Assembly: GCF_002018365.1 (NCBI RefSeq)
Contig: NZ_MVKX01000003.1
Span: 186,001 to 250,000 of the forward strand
DNA length: 64,000 nt
DNA from: Acinetobacter amyesii
Lineage (GTDB): Bacteria; Pseudomonadota; Gammaproteobacteria; Pseudomonadales; Moraxellaceae
Reading direction: 5' to 3'
Positions 56,452 to 64,000 of this stretch are shown piece by piece; positions within the stretch are counted from its first letter, which is position 1, and the number at the start of each line of letters is the position of its first letter. The position numbers and the translations under genes were made by a program. The notes below the pieces were generated by a model, which saw nothing but the letters and a program-made list of their open reading frames with translations, was not told the origin of the DNA and searched no databases.

Positions 56452-56527
56452 GGGTCGTTAGCTCAGTTGGTAGAGCAGTAGACTTTTAATCTATTGGTCC
56501 CGCGTTCGAGTCGCGGACGACCCACCA
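56452..56527 (+). tRNA. tRNA-Lys (UUU), copy 1
   Basis: A 76-base cloverleaf with encoded CCA. The anticodon loop CTTTTAA gives anticodon UUU. The acceptor stem GGGTCGT pairs with ACGACCC and the T arm has GTTCGAG. It is the first of three identical copies. Confidence 0.98.
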
Positions 56528-56548
56528 TTTCCTTCGATACCACAAGAT

Positions 56549-56624
56549 GGGTCGTTAGCTCAGTTGGTAGAGCAGTAGACTTTTAATCTATTGGTCCCGC
56601 GTTCGAGTCGCGGACGACCCACCA
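56549..56624 (+). tRNA. tRNA-Lys (UUU), copy 2
   Basis: Identical in sequence to the first copy, 21 bases downstream, with encoded CCA. It is probably part of the same precursor transcript. Confidence 0.98.
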
Positions 56625-56673
56625 TCTTTCTAAAATGCCAGTTTTAGATTACAATCTTGTGCATACCCCCTAA

Positions 56674-56749
56674 GGGTCGTTAGCTCAGTTGGTAGAGCAG
56701 TAGACTTTTAATCTATTGGTCCCGCGTTCGAGTCGCGGACGACCCACCA
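56674..56749 (+). tRNA. tRNA-Lys (UUU), copy 3
   Basis: A third identical copy with encoded CCA, 49 bases after copy 2. It is followed by a 262-base stretch with no recognised gene before the fourth lysine tRNA. Confidence 0.98.
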
Positions 56750-57011
56750 TTCTTTCTTAGGGCTTCTTTCTTCCGGCAGTTGAAGAAAAAGAAACCTGCA
56801 GGTTCCGACCAAGACAAACCATCACCATTATTGGTTTTGATTCGCCATTCTCGAAATTTTGCTATAGCGATGTTGCGAAGTATCATTCTTGTCTTGCTAG
56901 ATGAAGTATTTGACCTAAAAAATTTTAGATAACAAATATTCCCTAGTATTCAAAACTACGCGCTTCGTTTATCTTGCTAAAATTTTAAAATGTTCTTTTA
57001 AAATTTTCTCA

Positions 57012-57087
57012 GGGTTGTTAGCTCAGTTGGTAGAGCAGTAGACTCTTAATCTATTGGTCGTGGGTTCGAACCCCACACAACCCACCA
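57012..57087 (+). tRNA. tRNA-Lys (CUU)
   Basis: A 76-base cloverleaf with encoded CCA. The anticodon loop CTCTTAA gives CUU, reading AAG. The body resembles the UUU copies, but the acceptor stem (GGGTTGT / ACAACCC) and T stem (GTGGG / CCCAC) carry compensatory changes. This suggests an old duplication within the cluster. E. coli lacks a CUU lysine tRNA. Confidence 0.97.
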
Positions 57088-57210
57088 ATTCTATATCGTA
57101 TTAATAATTCAATTTTTTATAAGCTAGTTACATTCAATTAGCCAATGTCTGCGAATTTCACGCCGACGCTCAAACGCAATTCATAATTTTATTTACTTCA
57201 TTCGCAGCAT

Positions 57211-57864
57211 TTAATTTGGGTCTTTCACCAAAGTATAGGCATGTTGAGGCTGAGGATAACCTTTAGAAAATAATTCCTGATTTCGGTCAACTTCACCTTG
57301 ACGAATTTTGTCCAAATCCATAATGATTTTATTTTCATTAATCACGTGATAATAAAAATTCACGCCTTCTTTTCGATGAACCACCAGCTCGGTATGTGCT
57401 TCATTGACACTCCACGTATCCTTACGGTATTTCACATTAATGCCTGGCGTATTGGTTTTTTCAGCAAATACTTTTCCAATTTGAATAATACTGCGGTGTA
57501 CCGTGCCATCTGGTAATAAGTTGAGGATGAACTCCGCATCGCCTTCTGGGCATGGAATAAAACTGTCATCGCATTTTACTTTGGCATGAAAACGTCCAAT
57601 AAAAATTTTGGCATGCTCAGGAACAGGAGCTGACTTTATTTCATCGTCATTCGGTAATGTCGCCTGCCCTGCTACTTGGGTTAATTTTTTCCCATGGTCT
57701 TGCTTCGCTTGAACTTCCGATGCGACAGTTGATGCCGAACTTTCACCCTTATCCGCTGCGGGTTGAGGCGTTGGACTACAGCCAATAAAAGAGAGGCTAA
57801 ACACTCCTGCAAACACTGAAAGATATGCAAATTTCATCAAAAAAGGTGAAGCCGATGTTTTCAT
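57211..57864 (-). CDS. Lipoprotein of unknown function
   Basis: A protein of about 217 residues. The signal peptide (LMKFAYLSVFAGVFSLSF) ends in a lipobox-like FIGC. A Ser/Ala/Gln-rich linker follows. The globular domain has KIFIGRFHAKVKCDDSFIPCPEGDAEFILNLLPDGTVHRSIIQIG and GVNFYYHVINENKIIMDLDKIRQGE. Two nearby ATG codons (57864 and 57837) both keep the signal peptide, and neither has a good ribosome binding site. No family is recognised; outer-membrane attachment is likely. Confidence 0.65.
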   Translation of the reverse strand: MKTSASPFLMKFAYLSVFAGVFSLSFIGCSPTPQPAADKGESSASTVASEVQAKQDHGKKLTQVAGQATLPNDDEIKSAPVPEHAKIFIGRFHAKVKCDDSFIPCPEGDAEFILNLLPDGTVHRSIIQIGKVFAEKTNTPGINVKYRKDTWSVNEAHTELVVHRKEGVNFYYHVINENKIIMDLDKIRQGEVDRNQELFSKGYPQPQHAYTLVKDPN

Positions 57865-58166
57865 ATAATATGCCAAGACCAATCATTCATTGGTTTTTTC
57901 AGTTCTTGCTGACTTAATATTGTAATCAAAAAATCAACGCTGTATACATATATTTGCGATATATGTTAATCATATCTCATTGTTATCGTTGATATTTAAT
58001 TAATACTCAAGCTATTTTAAAGGCAAACTAATCAAACCAATTCTTCAAATTACATAACTTTACTTAATTTTTTTTCTGCACCCTTTAAATCGTAAAGCTT
58101 GTCACCATTTCTATAATATGAATTTGGAAATATTCAAATTTATTCTATTTTTTGAAGGAGACCTGA

Positions 58167-58424
58167 ATGGCCAATGTTGGTTTATATCGCTCAAACCGCT
58201 CTAACATGATTGCTGGTGTGATGGGGGGTATTGCTGAACGTTTTGGTTGGAACGCAAATTTACTGCGTATTATTTTTATCTTTGTATCATGCTTAAGCGC
58301 AGCCTTTCCCGGTATTTTGGTGTACTTGGTTTTATGGTTAGTCATGCCAAAAGCACAAGATAACTTTTTCCGTACCAATGGCTATTCAGACCCGATTCGT
58401 ACTGTGAATGATGACAGACGTTAA
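58167..58424 (+). CDS. PspC domain protein
   Basis: An 85-residue protein with the PspC pattern GLYRSNRSNMIAGVMGGIAERFGWNANLLRIIFIFVSCLSAAFPGILVYLVLWLVMP, including one or two membrane helices. GAAGGAG is a strong ribosome binding site. PspC domains bind the phage-shock protein system in enterics, but stand-alone small PspC proteins in this lineage have no assigned role. A terminator follows. Confidence 0.85.
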   Translation: MANVGLYRSNRSNMIAGVMGGIAERFGWNANLLRIIFIFVSCLSAAFPGILVYLVLWLVMPKAQDNFFRTNGYSDPIRTVNDDRR

Positions 58425-58446
58425 AATCCCTTGACCCAGTTTGGTC

Positions 58447-58484
58447 GCTACGGTTTCTCCCCCAAGATTCCGTAGCTTTTTTTT
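58447..58484 (+). terminator. Intrinsic terminator after PspC gene
   Basis: The stem GCTACGG / CCGTAGC with a 16-base loop is followed by eight T. Confidence 0.85.
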
Positions 58485-58542
58485 GCCTACATATTGGCAA
58501 AGCCATATTTAAGTCTGATGAATTTAAATCAAAGTTTAAAGC

Positions 58543-59655
58543 TTAAGATTTTGTTTGCTGATTTAACTGTTGATATAAGGCGGCAATCATATCGGCACGG
58601 CTAATCATTCCCACCAACCGTTTTTGCTCAACGACTGGAATATAATTAAAAGATCTTTCCACAAAATATGGCACCAAATCTTCAATCGGTTGATCAGGCT
58701 GCACGGTCACCACTTTGGGATTCATAATTTGATAAACGTGATTTTCCCAACTGGCTTTGGGGTCTGCGGCCCGTTTAAACCATTCCACCACATCATATAA
58801 AGCCAAATTTCCCACCAAGCGATCCAAATCACTCACCACAGGCAAACTCATCAAATTGACTTGTTTAAACTTTTCCAACGCTGACTGAATATCATCTTCT
58901 GCACGCAGGGTAATCACTTGCTGACTCATGATGTCACGACAATGAAACTGGCTTAGGCCACGACGACTGGCTAATTGCTGTGCTTCTAAAATAATTTTTT
59001 GTAAGTCGTATTCACTGATATCCAGCAACTGACTTTGCTGTTCTAAGACTTGCTGAATATCTGCAGGCTGAATCGACACTTTTTGTGTCGGTGTTGGATC
59101 TGTCGTCCGTGTATTGACTTGTGGTTTTTGTGGATACTGCTTGCCTAGTAATCGGTTATAAATGATAGCAACCACCATCAACAGTACCGAATTTAAAAGG
59201 ACTGGATAGAAAAGAAAGGCATAGCCTAAATCATGGACAGCCTCACCGCCCAATACCGCTGTAATCGCCACCGCCCCACTTGGTGGATGCAATGAGTCTG
59301 TGGTCATCATTAAGATAATTGCTAATGCAACCGCGATACTAAAAGCTTCGGTTAAATTAGGAATAAACATCGCACACGTCACGCCTATCAAGGCCGCAAG
59401 ACTATTACCAACCACCATATTCCACGGCTGTGCCAATGGGCTGGCAGGTACAGCAAAGAGCAGCACAGACGATGCGCCCATCGGGGCGATATACCATGCA
59501 TTTAAGTCACCTAGCGCCAGCCAACTGATCAGCGATGAAATACTCAAGCCCAGCAAAGCACCTATCCCACATAGGATGCGGTCTTTTAAAGGCAGAACTT
59601 TAAAGTTGGGTTTAAGTGTATTGAGCCAAGCTGATTTTGCGTGAAACACGGTCAT
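58543..59655 (-). CDS. HPP family membrane protein with CBS domains
   Basis: A 370-residue protein. The N-terminal HPP domain has about five membrane helices and the motifs WYIAPMGASSVLLFAVPASPLAQPWNMVVGN and TTDSLHPPSGAVAITAVLGG. A linker leads to two CBS domains (about residues 240-365, DIMSQQVITLRAEDDIQSALEKF and QIMNPKVVTVQPDQPIEDLVPYF). HPP proteins have been linked to nitrite transport, and CBS pairs sense adenosine nucleotides. Substrate and regulation are unknown here. Confidence 0.88.
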   Translation of the reverse strand: MTVFHAKSAWLNTLKPNFKVLPLKDRILCGIGALLGLSISSLISWLALGDLNAWYIAPMGASSVLLFAVPASPLAQPWNMVVGNSLAALIGVTCAMFIPNLTEAFSIAVALAIILMMTTDSLHPPSGAVAITAVLGGEAVHDLGYAFLFYPVLLNSVLLMVVAIIYNRLLGKQYPQKPQVNTRTTDPTPTQKVSIQPADIQQVLEQQSQLLDISEYDLQKIILEAQQLASRRGLSQFHCRDIMSQQVITLRAEDDIQSALEKFKQVNLMSLPVVSDLDRLVGNLALYDVVEWFKRAADPKASWENHVYQIMNPKVVTVQPDQPIEDLVPYFVERSFNYIPVVEQKRLVGMISRADMIAALYQQLNQQTKS

Positions 59656-59775
59656 GCCTGATTTTTTGAGGATGAGAAATTATAGGAGATTTAGTCCTAA
59701 AATTTCATCAGCATCAGATGGAATTTTAAGGTTATTCTATTTTAACGTTCATATCCCATAGCTTTTACCCTCTTA

Positions 59776-60567
59776 CTAATCCACAATATTTTTGCATTTA
59801 TTTAAATAAGTTTCTTCTTCTTCCAATTTGAGACCAAAGACAGGTTGAATCGGTATTTCATCCGTTCTGTAATAGCATTTTTCACGCCATTTTATCGCCT
59901 CTTCCTCATCTTGAGGCAGTCCATTTAAACCGTGATAATAATTTTGAAACATATTCTCAAGACCTTGTGAATATCCTAAATTACCTGACTTAATGTACCA
60001 TTCGGTTGAGATTTTTCCATTTTTTTCAACTCCTAATCCTCTTTGGTAAAGTACACCCAAATTGTTCATTGCTGCTGGATTACCTTGAGCAATCGCCTTT
60101 TCATACCAATATTTAGCTTGTTGAAAATCAACTTCTGTACCTAATCCTGAATGATAGGACTCTCCAAGTTTAAACTGTGCATCAGCATTACCTGACTCGG
60201 CAGACTCTTTTACTAATCTAAAAATTTCAGGATATAGCTCTGGATCATGCTTATATGCATAAAGTCTTGCTAAATTTAATTTGGCGAGTGGACTTCCTTG
60301 CTGAGATGCTTTTTCAAATAGTTTTTCGATTTTTATGTCTTGTTCAGTCGGCTGATCATTTTCATCCTCATCTCGATTTCTAACGCCTTCATAGATATTT
60401 TTATAGTAGAGTAAAGCAGCATAGCGATTTAAATCATCGCCTTTAAGTTCCTGTGTCTTGTATTTAAAAGCAGCTTTTAGATAGTTAAGGTTATTTTTTA
60501 CACTCGAAAAACCGATAAAAATCAGAAAAACGACACCAAGTAGGAGGTAATATTTTTTTAAGCTCAT
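59776..60567 (-). CDS. Membrane-anchored Sel1-repeat protein
   Basis: A 263-residue protein. One N-terminal membrane helix (YYLLLGVVFLIFIGF) is followed by Sel1-like/TPR repeats. Recognisable units are PLAKLNLARLYAYKHDPELYPEIFRLVKESAESG, ADAQFKLGESYHSGLGTEVDFQQAKYWYEKAIAQG and PAAMNNLGVLYQRGLGVEKNG. Such repeats bind proteins. The start is uncertain: ATG 60567 keeps the helix near the N-terminus, but the codon at 60588 is possible. No strong ribosome binding site was seen. Confidence 0.75.
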   Translation of the reverse strand: MSLKKYYLLLGVVFLIFIGFSSVKNNLNYLKAAFKYKTQELKGDDLNRYAALLYYKNIYEGVRNRDEDENDQPTEQDIKIEKLFEKASQQGSPLAKLNLARLYAYKHDPELYPEIFRLVKESAESGNADAQFKLGESYHSGLGTEVDFQQAKYWYEKAIAQGNPAAMNNLGVLYQRGLGVEKNGKISTEWYIKSGNLGYSQGLENMFQNYYHGLNGLPQDEEEAIKWREKCYYRTDEIPIQPVFGLKLEEEETYLNKCKNIVD

Positions 60568-60718
60568 AATTTTATAGATTTTTTTCAAATAATTTTTAAA
60601 TTTTATTTACATATATTTCATCAAAACACGGTTCATTATGTATAAGATTCATTATCTAGACAATCACTTGTTTAAAATTTAAAATGTTTAAATCGAAAAA
60701 TTATATAAAATACAGATA

Positions 60719-61195
60719 ATGAATACAGAAAAACCTTTTAATTTCAAACCTAAAGAAGCACTTATTTTATCACCACTTATTCCTATCCTACTTTTCATTG
60801 GATATTTTTTAATTAATGGTTCATTCAAGCTTGATGTTTTAGAAATTGTAGGAACTTTTGCTGGAATTTATTACGTTATCTTGTATCCAATTTTACTTAA
60901 AATTTGCCAAATTCTTATAGCCAAAAAATTATTTATTTTTCCTTTTATATGGTTAGGTGCGCATCTAACCCTAGTCATGATCTACTTTTTCATTACAACT
61001 TTTCAAAATTTCTACTATGGATTTCCAATTTTCGAATCTGTTGGTCGAACAGTATGGGACACAGCATTTTCCTTATTCATAGCGATCGTTAGTTTTGTTC
61101 TTTCCATTATTTTTTGGAGTTTTTCAACATTGCAACCAAAGCTAAAACTCAAAAAAATAAATAGCGCTATTAAAATTTTAAAAGGAACCAAGTAG
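60719..61195 (+). CDS. Four-helix membrane protein of unknown function
   Basis: A 158-residue AT-rich gene. Hydrophobic segments lie near residues 15-33, 45-62, 72-94 and 115-133, followed by a basic tail (KLKLKKINSAIKILKGTK). It is divergent from the Sel1 gene. No family was recognised, and no clear ribosome binding site precedes ATG 60719. Base composition is lower in GC than the neighbouring glyQ, which may indicate recent gain. Confidence 0.55.
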   Translation: MNTEKPFNFKPKEALILSPLIPILLFIGYFLINGSFKLDVLEIVGTFAGIYYVILYPILLKICQILIAKKLFIFPFIWLGAHLTLVMIYFFITTFQNFYYGFPIFESVGRTVWDTAFSLFIAIVSFVLSIIFWSFSTLQPKLKLKKINSAIKILKGTK

Positions 61196-61263
61196 CCTTT
61201 GCCACTCCTCTGCAAAATCCTTATACTTAGAGCCAATTTTTATCTAATTTTAAGTGGATGACC

Positions 61264-62247
61264 ATGAGTCGCGCCATATCGCATATTGATACCTTCCAAG
61301 GCTTAATTCTTGCCTTACAAAACTACTGGGCTGAACAAGGCTGTGTAATTCTTCAACCATACGATATGGAAATGGGTGCGGGTACATTCCACACTGCAAC
61401 TTTCCTACGTGCCTTAGGCCCTGAAACTTGGAACGCTGCTTATGTTCAGCCATCTCGCCGTCCAAAAGATGGCCGTTATGGTGAGAACCCAAACCGCCTA
61501 CAACACTACTACCAGTTCCAAGTGGTGTTGAAACCAAACCCAGACAACATCCAACAGTTGTACTTAGATTCATTGAAAGCCATTGGTATTGATACCCTTG
61601 TTCACGACATTCGTTTCGTGGAAGACAACTGGGAATCTCCAACACTTGGCGCATGGGGCTTAGGTTGGGAAGTTTGGTTAAATGGTATGGAAGTGACTCA
61701 GTTCACTTACTTCCAACAAGTCGGTGGTGTTGAGTGCTACCCTGTGACAGGTGAAATCACTTACGGTCTAGAACGTCTAGCGATGTACCTCCAAGGTGTA
61801 GACTCAGTTTACGATTTGGTTTGGACGAAAGGTCAATTTGGTACAGTGACTTACGGCGACGTATTCCACCAAAACGAAGTTGAACAATCGACTTACAACT
61901 TTGAATATGCCAACGTAGAAAAAATGTTTGAATTATTCGACTTCTATGAAGCTGAAGCGACTCGTTTAATGGAAGCTGAACTTCCACTTCCTGCCTATGA
62001 ACAAGTAATTAAAGCATCGCATAGCTTTAACTTACTTGATGCACGTGGCGCGATTTCAGTAACTGAACGTCAACGTTATATTTTACGTGTACGTACATTG
62101 GCTCGTGCTATTGCCCAAAGCTATGTCGCTGCGCGTGCGAAGCTTGGCTTCCCGATGGCAGAACCTGCTTTACGTGACGAAGTCCTTGCTCAACTCAAAG
62201 CTCAAGTTGAAGCGGAAGCAAAAGTAGAATCTAAGGAGAGCAAATAA
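61264..62247 (+). CDS. glyQ: Glycyl-tRNA synthetase alpha subunit
   Basis: A 327-residue catalytic subunit of the alpha2-beta2 class II glycyl-tRNA synthetase. Motifs are [49 protein letters not shown] and [24 protein letters not shown]. Start 61264 (MSRAISH) is preferred to the ATG two codons earlier from spacing to GTGGA. The stop codon overlaps the glyS start by one base. Confidence 0.97.
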   Translation: MSRAISHIDTFQGLILALQNYWAEQGCVILQPYDMEMGAGTFHTATFLRALGPETWNAAYVQPSRRPKDGRYGENPNRLQHYYQFQVVLKPNPDNIQQLYLDSLKAIGIDTLVHDIRFVEDNWESPTLGAWGLGWEVWLNGMEVTQFTYFQQVGGVECYPVTGEITYGLERLAMYLQGVDSVYDLVWTKGQFGTVTYGDVFHQNEVEQSTYNFEYANVEKMFELFDFYEAEATRLMEAELPLPAYEQVIKASHSFNLLDARGAISVTERQRYILRVRTLARAIAQSYVAARAKLGFPMAEPALRDEVLAQLKAQVEAEAKVESKESK

Positions 62248-64000
62248 TGTCTAAACATACAGTATTGTTCGAGTTAGGCTGCGAAGAACTTCCACCAAAA
62301 AGCTTAAAAAAATTACGTGATGCACTACATGCAGAAACGGTAAAAGGCTTAAAAGACGCAGGTCTAGCATTCGATTCAATCGAAGCTTATGCAGCACCAC
62401 GCCGCCTTGCGCTTAAAATTGTGAATGTCGATGCTGCACAAGCCGACACACAAAAACGTTTTGATGGCCCTGCGAAACAAGCAGCGTTTGATGCCGAAGG
62501 CAAACCGACCAAAGCACTTGAAGGCTTTATGCGCGGTCAAGGCATTACGGTTGATCAAGTATCAACTTTCCAAGCAGGTAAAGTTGAAAAAGTGTGCTAC
62601 TTAAAAGATGTAAAAGGTCAAAGCCTTGATGTTTTACTTCCACAAATTTTACAAGCCGCTTTAGACAACTTGCCAATTGCAAAACGCATGCGTTCTGCTG
62701 CAAGCCGTACTGAGTTTGTACGTCCTGTAAAATGGGTTGTGTTGTTGAAAGACAGTGATGTGATTGAAGCAACGATTCAGGATCACCAAGCAGGCAACGT
62801 GACTTATGGTCACCGTTTCCATGCCCCTGAAGCAATCACACTTGCAAATGCCGATGCTTATCTTGATGCCCTTCGTACTGCAAAAGTGATTGCAAACTTT
62901 GAAGAGCGCCAAGCAATCATCGACCAACAAGTGAAAGCTTTGGCTGATGAAGTGAATGCCATTGCGATTGTTCCTGCGGACTTACGTGACGAAGTAACAG
63001 CATTGGTTGAATGGCCAGTTGCGCTTCGTGCAAGCTTTGAAGAACGCTTCCTTGCAGTGCCTCAAGAAGCACTCATCACGACGATGCAGGACAACCAAAA
63101 GTACTTCTGCTTAGTGAATAGCGACAATAAACTGCAACCGTACTTCATTACTGTGTCAAACATTGAGTCGAAAGATCCTTCTCAAATTATTGAAGGTAAT
63201 GAAAAAGTTGTTCGTCCACGTTTGTCAGATGCTGAATTCTTCTTCCTACAAGATCAAAAGCAACCGCTTGCATCTCGTAAAGAGAAACTTGCAAACATGG
63301 TCTTCCAAGCAGAACTTGGCACACTATGGAATAAGTCTGAACGTATCGCGACTTTGGCTGTTGCACTTTCTGCAATCACTGGTGCAAACCCAGCAGATGC
63401 TGAAAAAGCAGCGCTCCTTGCAAAATGCGACTTAACCTCTGAACTTGTGGGTGAATTCCCTGAGCTTCAAGGTATTGCGGGTACATACTACGCACGTATT
63501 GAAGGCGAAAATGATGAAGTTGCTGAATCTTTAGGTGAACAATACTTACCTAAATTTGCAGGTGACGTTTTACCAAAAACTAAGACCGGTACAACGCTTG
63601 CGCTTGCAGACCGTTTAGATACGCTCACAGGTATTTTTGGTATTGGTCAGGCGCCTACAGGTTCTAAAGACCCGTTTGCATTACGTCGTTCTGCAATTGG
63701 TATCTTGCGTCTTGTGACTGAAAATGATTTAGACGTTTCGATTGAAGACCTAATCAAACTTGCACTTGCTGCTTATGGCGATGTATTAAAAGATCACGAT
63801 AAAACTTTAGCGGATGCTGTTGCATTCCTTGAAGGTCGTTACCGTGCGAAATACGAAGACCAAGGCGTGGCTGTAGATGTGATTCAAGCCGTTCAAGCAC
63901 TTTCTCCAAAATCGCCACTTGATTTTGATAAACGTGTAAATGCGGTAAATCATTTCCGTGACTTACCCGAAGCTGCTGCGCTTGCTGCTGCAAACAAACG
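62247..64000 (+). CDS. glyS: Glycyl-tRNA synthetase beta subunit (partial)
   Basis: It begins at the TAATG overlap with glyQ, with AAGGAG at good spacing, and runs open to the window end (584 complete codons). It starts [28 protein letters not shown] and contains [48 protein letters not shown] and [19 protein letters not shown], all typical of GlyS. The beta subunit is needed for tRNA binding and charging. The missing end holds the tRNA-binding region. Confidence 0.96.
   Translation, partial: MSKHTVLFELGCEELPPKSLKKLRDALHAETVKGLKDAGLAFDSIEAYAAPRRLALKIVNVDAAQADTQKRFDGPAKQAAFDAEGKPTKALEGFMRGQGITVDQVSTFQAGKVEKVCYLKDVKGQSLDVLLPQILQAALDNLPIAKRMRSAASRTEFVRPVKWVVLLKDSDVIEATIQDHQAGNVTYGHRFHAPEAITLANADAYLDALRTAKVIANFEERQAIIDQQVKALADEVNAIAIVPADLRDEVTALVEWPVALRASFEERFLAVPQEALITTMQDNQKYFCLVNSDNKLQPYFITVSNIESKDPSQIIEGNEKVVRPRLSDAEFFFLQDQKQPLASRKEKLANMVFQAELGTLWNKSERIATLAVALSAITGANPADAEKAALLAKCDLTSELVGEFPELQGIAGTYYARIEGENDEVAESLGEQYLPKFAGDVLPKTKTGTTLALADRLDTLTGIFGIGQAPTGSKDPFALRRSAIGILRLVTENDLDVSIEDLIKLALAAYGDVLKDHDKTLADAVAFLEGRYRAKYEDQGVAVDVIQAVQALSPKSPLDFDKRVNAVNHFRDLPEAAALAAANK

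Overview
The window is chromosomal DNA of an Acinetobacter-type gammaproteobacterium. This is inferred from the AT-leaning base composition, the gene content (infA, leuC-leuD-lipoprotein-leuB, rppH-ptsP, rluC-rne, glyQS), a FimV-like protein pair and the codon style. Species cannot be assigned from the sequence alone. Housekeeping blocks flank two accessory stretches.

Layout. 1-8.5 kb: the end of a lipid A acyltransferase, a glycosyltransferase, an EEP-family hydrolase, asd, a FimV-like protein encoded as two adjacent genes, and an asparaginase. 8.5-16 kb: truA, an AraC regulator, infA, two tandem related small lipoproteins, and the leucine genes leuC, leuD, a lipoprotein and leuB. 16-24 kb: small membrane and DUF proteins, a LysR regulator, a HAD phosphatase, rppH and ptsP. 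23.6-26 kb: decayed genes (a PfpI/DJ-1 remnant and a frameshifted aidB). Between them is a small basic gene whose intrinsic terminator lies before its stop codon, the arrangement known for the ribosome-rescue factor ArfA.

26.77-28.85 kb is an AT-rich island bounded and divided by four 28-bp dif-like (pdif) sites in alternating orientation. They form two XerCD-type modules: one with a DUF6530-like gene, the other with an acetyltransferase, an unknown acidic protein and a truncated gene. Such modules are best known from Acinetobacter plasmids, so a chromosomal pair is the most striking feature here.

29-34.7 kb: katG, an MBL-fold hydrolase, a CDF metal transporter and an EamA permease. 35-47.6 kb: a contiguous pathway for cinnamate/3-phenylpropionate catabolism. 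It holds the ring-hydroxylating dioxygenase hcaEFC-D, dihydrodiol dehydrogenase hcaB, extradiol dioxygenase mhpB, hydrolase mhpC, an OprD-type porin and mhpDFE. A divergent LysR gene (hcaR-like) sits beside hcaE. Together they would convert the aromatic acid to succinate or fumarate, pyruvate and acetyl-CoA. An orphan Fur-like box over a good sigma-70 promoter lies between hcaR and mhpC.

48-64 kb: a phosphoglycolate phosphatase-like gene, rluC, rne with a long leader, an acyl-CoA synthetase, four lysine tRNA genes, a lipoprotein, PspC, HPP-CBS and Sel1 proteins, and glyQ-glyS. glyS runs off the end of the window.
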